From the NCBI GenBank assembly GCA_973895155.1, contig OZ316896.1, forward strand, positions 7,688,001 to 7,752,000: 64,000 nt of DNA, given 5' to 3'. Positions 57,279-64,000 of the stretch are shown here, in pieces. Origin of the DNA: Marsupella aquatica. Its lineage: Eukaryota > Marchantiophyta. The stretch's first letter is position 1, and each line of letters begins with the position of its first letter. The notes beneath the pieces were generated by a model. That model did no database searches, had not been told where the DNA came from, and worked only from the letters and a program-made list of their open reading frames with translations. A program made the position numbers and the translations under genes.

Positions 57279-59742
57279 CGTACATAAGCCTTCAACACCG
57301 CCATGTAACGCTCAAGCCAATACATCCATCTACAATGCACTCGACCTGCAATGGCAACCTCCCGCACAAGATGCACAAGTAAATGAACCTGACAATCAAA
57401 GAAGGAAGGAGGAAGGGCTTTCTCCAACTTGCATACCACCTCAGCTGCCAATACCTCCATCCCAGGGATCTCTTCTACATATATCTCCTTTGAGCATATC
57501 CATCTCAACAAACGACCCAATGACCAGATGGCATCTTGCACTTCTTCACTCCCTATACCTATAATTGCCACTGGCAATATATGCTGCAATAGGCGATGAT
57601 AGTCATGTGTCTTCAGATATCATGGCCACTTGTGATTGTCCTCCATCCCAAAAGCTTTTCGAAGGTTGGCACCATAGCCTATAGGAAACCGCATCTCTCC
57701 TATACGGTTCCGAAATTCACGTCTTTGGCCAACACTCAACACCCAAGGAGCAGAAGGACGATTCTCCACACCTGTGATAGGATCAGTTGTCACCCAAACA
57801 TCTGGATGCATTTCCATCTCCTCGCATGCCTCCCTAAAATTAGTGTCCTTCTCCCCATAAAAATGCTTTATCAAAGCCTTCCCCACATTTCCCTCTATGT
57901 GCATGGGGTCTAAAAGATGGCGGATCTTCAACTCAGACCAATAGGGCAAAGTGGCTGGTATACTCCACCTGGTCAAACCTGTCCTATCAAAGGTGAAGGA
58001 ATCATTTGGGTCTGCCACCCTATCAGCTAGTGACTTCCAATGTGCAAAACTTGTTGCATTAGGAATTTTACGCTCATCACCAAATGGCATGTCAAAGGAG
58101 GAGAATAGAAGTGGGTCAAACCTCATCTCATGCCCCATGGGAAGAAACTTTGTATGCCCAATATAAACAATCTTTCTAATCCATGAACAATATGTGGCCA
58201 TGTCCTCTAAGCTTGGGCCACAAGTAGAGCAAGCTTTGTACCCCTGAGTTTGCAATCCAGAGACAAAACCAAACCCTGCTTACATAGAAGAAATCAAACC
58301 ATGCAAACTTTATGTTAGGGTTGTCACATGAGAAACAACAATAGGAACTACACATTATTGAAGGGTTGCAAATGGCATGGAAGTCATCTTACCAGGATAG
58401 TCATGCATTGTCCAACAAATGATCCCTCTCAATTGAAAGACACGTGGAAAACCACCTGTAATTTTCCTGCCATCATATGCCCACACTCCATTCCATAATT
58501 TTTGAAGTTCTCCAACCAATAGTGCCAAGTAAGTGTCAAAGTTCTTCACCTTTTTTGGACCTGGGATAATCAAAGACAATAAAAGGAACCCCTTCTTCAT
58601 GGATAGCCATGGTGGGAGGTTATAATTCATGACAACCACAGGCCAAACTGATGTAGGTTGCCCCTTTCCTCCAAGTGAATGAGGGCTAACTCCATCAGAT
58701 GCCAATCCTAGCCTCACATGGCGAGGATCATGTGCAAAGTCTGGCCATGTTGCCTCAATATGTTTGTGAGCAGGGGAGTCAACTGGCAACCGCATGACAC
58801 CAGACTCTGATCGATGAGTCTTATGCCATACCATCAACTCTGCCAAGTCAGAACACCGATACATGTGCAACAACCGAGGAATGATGGGAAACCAATGAAC
58901 AGCCTTCCTTGGCACCTTCTTTGTTAGCATGTTGGGGTCATAGCGAGGCTCATCACATGTTGTACATTGTGTCATGTTTGCATTGGCCCCATGAAATAAC
59001 ATGCAATCATTCACACATGCATGAACAATATGATATTCCATGCCAATAGATGAGAGAACACTCTTTGCCTCCTTCCAAGTTGCTGGCAACACATTCTCAG
59101 TGGGTAACATAAGGTCATGGCAAAGTGCAAACATATCAGATAACAAGGCATTGCTTGCCTTGTGTTTGGCCTGTAGGTTCATCAACCCCAAGATGGCTAA
59201 AAGATGACTCAAACGAGCACCCTCATAGATAGGTGTTCGGGCATGTTCCTCTGCTTCTTCCCATTGGCGTTGTCCCTCAGGGGTATGTCTTGGGCGTGGA
59301 TCATTGGGGGGCACCTGCCCTTCATTGGGAAGGTCATCACCAGGGTTGTCGGCACCAAACCAATCAACCATGAAGTCATCCATGGCTCTATCCTGGTCAT
59401 CAGTTACTTGTTCATCCGTCTGAGGTACCTCTTCATCAGGGTTACTGCTTCCACTAGCACTTGATGAGGAGTGTGACTCTGATCCATGTCCTTCTTCTGG
59501 CATACCCATTTCTCGATATGTTGCTCTCAATCTCCGTGGTAACATATTTGGAGAGGGTCGCACATTCTAAAAACAAAGCAAACAATTGAAAGTTATATTG
59601 CAAAGAGAACACACACAAAAATGGGCTAGGGGTGTGCAAAAATGAAATAATATTGGTTGTGGTGCAAATACAAAATGTGGCCAAAGGCCATATGTAGTGT
59701 CCTTTGATATGCAACATACCACCTATGACCCTTAACTTAACC

Positions 59743-60895
59743 CTAATCCCACTCATAGTGAGTAAATAACTCATCCCCTGAGTTAATGGTCCTCGTCGCT
59801 ACAACTAGGCAATGGTCATGATGATATGTCTGGCCATAAGATGCTGGCGGAGGACCCTCAATGAAAACCCACTCACAATTTTGCCTACGCTTAGGGCGAG
59901 TCCCCACGGTACTGTTTATGAAACCAGCAATATTCCCAGTCCGTATGGGGTCCCCATCTATGACACGCTGCTCACTATACCTTCTAGTGTTTCCATCAAA
60001 AGTATCCATGTCCAATGCATAAGTCTTCCACTCAGGGTGTTGTGCAAGGATCATGTTCCAATGTCTTCTCTTGTAGATGGGTCCACCATAAGGAAACAAA
60101 GTAGGCCCCTCTCGGCCGCGTCCACCTCTACCACTCTCGGTGTCCACAATGATGTCCTCACAGGCAAAAACTCCATAGCCATGTCTATCCCCAAGTGTGG
60201 AAGGTTTGATAATCCAACGTCTACCCCAAACCTCTACCTCCGCACCGTAGGAAACCTGTTGTGGCAAACCAAGAGTCTCAGGATCCCAGTCCTTGATGAT
60301 AGGGACACATCTGCCAGTGAACTCACAATCACCCCACCTCCCCATAACCACTGCCTTGTACAAATCAGTATCCCCTCGGGCCCGCCTCTTGGAATGCTTT
60401 CTCCCTCTTGGGACAATAGCCTCAACCCCAACTTCCCTAGGACTGGTGGGCCTTGCCGCTAGACCCAAGGCTTTTGAGAATGCATTGCCTATAGCATCTA
60501 GAACACCTTGTGATGGGACATAGGGTGCTTGTGCCGCAGGTCTAGGCCTATTGGATACCTATTCCACCGAAACCAAAACAAACAAAAGTAGGTGTGAAAT
60601 TAAAAACCTTCAACCATTGAGTAATGGGAATAGGGTAGGAAAACTAAGGCATAACACTTACCATATGAGATGAAGAAGCCCCTGCCGTATGACGTCCACA
60701 ACGCCCATATCTCTCAATATGTTGGGCACATATGTAAGATTTTTGGGAAACCTGACCCACACATCTGGAACATTCACAAAGTTGACGGGGTGGACCGCGA
60801 GGAGGAGGTGCGGTCGTGTGATGTTGAGGTGGAGGTGGTGTATCTTCATCAGAGGAGGACGAGTCTGTGGTGGAGATTTCAAAAGATGAAGACAT
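59743..60895 (-). CDS. SET-domain protein gene carried inside CACTA-2
   Basis: Two exons: 60895-60662 (78 codons) and 60558-59743 (271 codons), joined at a GT..AG intron that keeps frame. Exon 1 is serine/proline-rich and has a Cys-His motif, CECSRCVGQ..H.ERYGRCGRH, that recalls the CACTA transposase-associated zinc domain. Exon 2 starts with a basic region (GRKHSKRRARG). The SET pattern follows: RHGYGVFACEDI at the start, TLFPYGGPIY, TGNIAGFINS with NCEWV (in place of the usual RxxNHSCxPN), and ATRTINSGDELFTHYEW, which matches the GEEL..DY end motif. Pre-SET and post-SET cysteine clusters are absent. It lies immediately upstream of tnp2 on the same strand. A lysine methyltransferase role is inferred from fold only; substrate is unknown. 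Confidence 0.78.
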
Positions 60896-61554
60896 ATCCC
60901 CTGTAATAAGATATAATTAAAATGGGCATGTTATGACCAAAACATACCACAAAATGATATAAATCAAAGTTCCCAAATAATGATGACAAGAAACCCAAAC
61001 CAAAATGACCATAGCAATAAAAAAGGTACCTTTATGAGACCCGGGCTCAGCAGTGCCAATAGGTCTTGTGGCTCTAAGATAATTAATGAACCCAATCTGA
61101 AAGTATGAGGGAAAAGCTGCAACCATTCCATGTATATGTAAGCACAATAAATTGGACCAGACAAGAACAAAAAACCCTATATACATGTCCCCTTTATACA
61201 TAGTGGCAACCAAAAGTGTTAAGTACATGAAAGGAACACTTGAGCCGATCATGCAATGTTTACCTTTCAGATGCCCGGGCTCTCACAATGCATATGCATT
61301 AGTATCAAATCATCAAAAAGTGTCGCACCCTGCAAGCTATCATATATTCCCCTCCTTTGTTAGCAAAACCCATGCCAATCCCTTTTTGATTCATAAACCC
61401 AATGAACCTCTCTTAAACCCAAAAGGCTGCAATATAAATCTCATGAAACCTTGCTTTGTCTTATCCAAACCTTCAACCCCAAACCGCATCCTACCTATTA
61501 AACCTAAATCTGACTTACACACAAACCCAAACCTTTCTTCAACCCTAGAGACCT

Positions 61555-61600
61555 TTCTATTTAAAAACCCCAAACCCTAAAACCCTAAACCCAAACCTTA
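61555..61600 (+). promoter_or_regulatory. Telo-box-like AAACCCTAA cluster
   Basis: Two to three overlapping copies of AAACCCTA lie within 35 bp. In plants this motif occurs in promoters and is bound by telomere-repeat factors. A regulatory role here is inference. Confidence 0.45.
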
Positions 61601-61857
61601 CTTATTTCTTGTAAACCAAATCCCACACCTTTATTATTTCTTCTAAACTAATGTAAACCCAAACCTTAGCCTAAACCAACACCATACATAACCCATTAAC
61701 CTGAAATCTGCCTAACCCTTCAAACCCGCCTTCAACTATTATCTAACACCCAAAACATGGCCAAAAAGCATTCCAAATATGAGTATAGAGGGGTCCACTT
61801 CACCTTTGAAAAATACCCTTTCAAATGAAACCAACATTCCCCCCAGGACGAGTTGCC

Positions 61858-62115
61858 AATGTCTTGCAAAGCCGCTTCCTTCGCAAATACCGTCACAAAT
61901 TAGAATTGAGTTTTGCGAAGCTGCTGCTTTCGCACGACCTTCAGAAAAACAGAGCCCGAGAGCATTTCTACGAGAGAGCAAAGGTGTTGCGAAGCCTTTC
62001 ACGTCGCAATGGTTTTGCAAAATTGAGAAACTACATGCGAAACTAAAAGGATCGCAACTTGCAAAACGGGTTGCTTCGCAAGTCTTTCCCGCTTGTACTT
62101 TTGCACTCGGCCGCG
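61858..62115. repeat. Internal TTTGCGAAG/CTTCGCAAA cluster of CACTA-2
   Basis: Ten or more copies or near-copies in both orientations (such as TTTTGCGAAGC, CTTCGCAAAT and GTTGCGAAGCC) lie just upstream of the TNPA-like gene. They are the same family as the terminal repeats at 40360-40850. Confidence 0.75.
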
Positions 62116-62195
62116 GCGTACTCAGCGGCATTTGACAAATTTCAAGCGTAGGGAGGGAGAAGGGAGCTCGCGCGCGCTTGGGGGGTGGCTTAGCT

Positions 62196-63968
62196 ATGGA
62201 TTCCAGTGGAGCAAATGGAGGTGATGGGGCAGGGGTGAGTGACAGTGGCAATGGGAATGAAGGCAATGGGGAGCAGGAGAGGAATCGATGGACCAATTTG
62301 ATGGCTGAGCACCTCAATGTAGCACAGTTGAGCCACTTAGATTTGACTACACCAGCAAAGATTGCTTCTTTGAGTGCAATCCTAGGGCAAGCCTTGCAAA
62401 CGGGAGTAGATGCAGGGAACATTGCAAGGCAGGAGGAGCAAAGGAGTGCAGCTCAACAGAAGGTAAGAGAGAAGAAGCGTAAGAAGGAGGAGAGGGCCAA
62501 GGCAGGAGTAGTCTCACCTGCTGCCCTAGAAAAGAAGAGGAGGAGAGAGGAACGAGATGAGATAAGAGCACAGCGGGAGGAGCAGCGAAAGAAGGAGGAA
62601 GAGAGGAAGAAGCTGCCTATGATTGCCTTGATCGAAGGCATTCCTACTTAACTGGCCTACACCGGGGCAAAGAGCACTATCAGGCTTATGGTGCGCTCCA
62701 ATTTTGCACGAGGAGTTGAGTGGGGGAAACTCAGCAAGGCAGACCAGAAGAAAGTAATGAGTCAAATCAAAGATTCATTTCGAAATGGAGCAGAGATTGA
62801 TGAATAGTGGCTTGCAGATAGAATTTCCAATTCAATGTCTCAAGCACGGTACCATGATAGGAAGAAGGTAAGGGCCTACCTAGAAAACTTGGAGGAGTAC
62901 AGAAACGTGAGGAGGCCACTGCAATTCACTGAGGACGTGTGGAATGCCTTTTACAAAGTGGAGGTGCAGATGAGAGCTTCCAGGAACCTTCTCTTCTGGA
63001 AGGAGATGGAAGCCAAGGCACAGAAGGCCGGGAAGTCCGACCGAGACCTCAAGGCAATGGCTGAGAAGGTGTCTCACATGCAGCACATTGTGGATGAAGT
63101 GGGGGCACCAGCCCAAAAATTCATCCTTGCAGCTGAGCGAGTCAGCAAACGGCCCAAGACCATGCACAAGATGGGCCAAGGTGGACTTCCCGGCCTCAAA
63201 GCACACTTTGTGAGTGGGCCCTCTCCTCCCCTGCTTCTGTTTCCTTGCTTTCAATTGCTATCCAAACCTACAATGCCCCCCCTGCATACCTCTTGTTTCT
63301 TTCTTACGGCTTGCCTTGTACATTAGGTCACCCTGACACATTGCGTGCCTTAGAGATTTCTCGGAATTTTTTAAAAATAGAGTTTGCGAAGCTTTTGCGA
63401 TGCGGGTTGCTTCGCAAATGTTTCGCAAAGTCTATCATAGCATTTTTTAAAGTTGTAGATGCGAAGCTATTGCGAACTAACCCGCTTCGCAAAGTACTTC
63501 GCAAGCAGCCAATTTATTTGAATTTGCGAAGTGGGGCGTTTCGCAAGTGTGTATTATGTTTAAAAAATACTGCTAAGGGTTATTGAGCCCAATTTTGTGT
63601 TCTAGGGGGCACCCTATTAGCACCTCCATGCATTTTTCTTGGGTTTATAGCATATTAACCTCGATCGATTTTGGTTTTGGAATGTTTGGTTGTGGTAGTA
63701 TAAGAGGTACCGCAAGAAGATAACAGCAAAAGAGATGGAGATAGGAGCTGCGCATGGAGCCAAACATCTCTTTGACTTGGTTGACGCAGAGTTGGCGACT
63801 GTAAGTGCATGTATCCCCTTCAGTTTTTCCCACCCAATCCACTTATCTTTTCATTCCGTAAACCTAAACCAATTTGGGGTTGTGCTGTGCAAACAGGATG
63901 ATGAGGATGCCAGTGATACCAGCAGCACCGATGAGAACAATGAGGGGACCACGACAAAGGGGCCCAAG
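62196..63968 (+). pseudogene. TNPA-like (Transposase_24-type) gene of CACTA-2, decayed, continues past the window
   Basis: ATG at 62196. Exon 1 (62196-63209) has a glycine/asparagine-rich start, an acidic/helical part (WTNLMAEHLNVAQL), a long basic Lys/Arg/Glu helix, then after a TAA (62649) and a TAG (62805) the same frame continues with WLADRI..YHDRKKVRAYL and FYKVEVQMRASRNLLFWKEM, ending SKRPKTMHKMGQGG. This arrangement of W..I.., a basic segment and K..H.MG.GG resembles the Transposase_24/TNPA pattern. Two further exons are supported by splice sites: 63699-63800 (basic) and 63897-63968 (acidic, Asp/Glu/Ser/Thr-rich). The gene diverges from the SET and tnp2 genes. The family call is moderate; the two stops make it a pseudogene unless the reading frame is spliced around them. 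Confidence 0.6.
63370..63560. repeat. TTTGCGAAG cluster inside an intron of the TNPA-like gene
   Basis: The same motif family as at 40360-40850 and 61858-62115 (TTTGCGAAGC, GCTTCGCAAA and TTTCGCAAAG) lies in the intron between 63210 and 63698. Confidence 0.7.
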
Positions 63969-64000
63969 GTAGGAGGGAGTAGTGGATCTGGACCAGTAGG

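Larger units (their letters stand above)
41303..59563 (-). pseudogene. CACTA-2 tnp2 transposase, split by a 14.8-kb Gypsy insertion
   Basis: Read on the minus strand. Exon 59563-58393 has the acidic start, CMLFHGANANMTQCTTCDEP, HWFPIIPRLLHMY and LGLASDGVSPH. Exon 58275-57284 has CSTCGPS, LDPMHIEGN and the beginning of DUF4218 (WMYWLERYMAVLKAYVR). The Gypsy element then interrupts. The same exon resumes at 42502-42038 (NRARVEGSIATGYLAAES), and the last exon 41792-41303 carries the DUF4216 domain (ILVVSYDN..YVFKCKWF). The reading frame crosses the insertion at AYVR/NRARVEG with the duplicated CGTAC. An in-frame TGA at 57620-57622 also breaks the gene before LKTHDYHRLLQHILP. A typical transposase-associated N-terminal zinc domain is absent from this frame; a related Cys motif is in the neighbouring SET gene. 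Confidence 0.85.
60896..62195. promoter_or_regulatory. Divergent intergenic region between SET and TNPA-like genes
   Basis: No gene is supported; the frame at 61152-61580 is CCC/AAA-rich and unlikely to be coding. The region holds telomere-like AAACCCTAA motifs at 61565-61596 and a dense TTTGCGAA cluster at 61858-62115, and ends with a short CG-rich stretch (CTCGCGCGCGCTTGGGG, 62167-62183) just before the plus-strand ATG. It is probably the shared promoter of the two gene directions. Confidence 0.5.
40343..64000 (-). mobile_element. CACTA-2: second CACTA transposon, right end outside the window
   Basis: The left terminus starts CACTACAACATATTTGACAC at 40343. It is followed by 500 bp of subterminal repeats built on TTTGCGAA/TTCGCAAA. 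Inside are a tnp2 gene on the minus strand (59563 to 41303), a SET-domain gene on the minus strand (60895-59743) and a TNPA-like gene on the plus strand (from 62196). The 14.8-kb Gypsy element is nested in tnp2. Without it the visible part of CACTA-2 is about 8.9 kb. The possible 3-bp target duplication GTT (40340-40342) cannot be tested because the right end is not visible. Confidence 0.78.

Noticed and set aside
61152-61580. 142-codon plus-strand frame
   Set aside because: Composition follows AAACCC-rich repeats; no domain and no supported start or splice sites.

Overview
This is a transposon-dominated stretch of a land-plant nuclear genome. The evidence is spliced genes with GT..AG introns, plant CACTA (En/Spm) transposons, Ty1/Copia and Ty3/Gypsy LTR retrotransposons, TTTAGGG-type telomere-like repeats, and an EDM2-like PHD gene. 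The species cannot be read from the sequence. A non-flowering plant with a large genome is possible, but that is inference. I saw no ordinary host gene that looks intact; the only host-like coding signal is a methyltransferase fragment at 39991-40342.

Region 1 (1-27452) is the right-hand part of a large CACTA element, here called CACTA-1. Its genes lie on the minus strand: a TNPA-like gene (148-6488), the tnp2/TNPD transposase (6914-10900) and an EDM2-like PHD-finger gene (11470-12129). To their right is about 12 kb rich in AATGAC/GTCATT. This includes a tandem array of ~577-bp units, each with a 34-bp palindrome, and an 83-bp tandem repeat. The element ends at 27452 with a CACTA terminal repeat; its left end lies outside the window. 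Two retroelements are nested in it: a 3.5-kb non-autonomous LTR element with identical LTRs (907-4396) and a 5.9-kb Copia element (19525-25390). Both have perfect 5-bp target duplications.

Region 2 (27453-40342) holds unassigned repeats, then two nested solo LTRs of one Gypsy family. LTR-B (30593-35255) sits inside LTR-A (29561-38932). After them comes the fragment resembling a DNA N4/N6 methyltransferase, cut off by the next CACTA element.

Region 3 (40343-64000, open on the right) is CACTA-2. It has a tnp2 gene and a SET-domain gene on the minus strand and a degenerate TNPA-like gene diverging on the plus strand. A 14.8-kb Gypsy element (42508-57278, target duplication CGTAC) splits the tnp2 gene. 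This Gypsy family is unusual: its 4.7-kb LTRs contain a long open reading frame of more than 1,100 codons, with a domain resembling plant transposon/mobile-domain proteins plus a long coiled coil. The stop codon of its pol frame lies inside the LTR.

The strongest leads are two CACTA elements carrying chromatin-type genes (an EDM2-like PHD reader and a SET-domain protein), the large ORF inside the Gypsy LTRs, and the palindrome-bearing 577-bp array in CACTA-1. Most transposon genes here carry nonsense codons, several of them C-to-T type, which fits decay under cytosine methylation.
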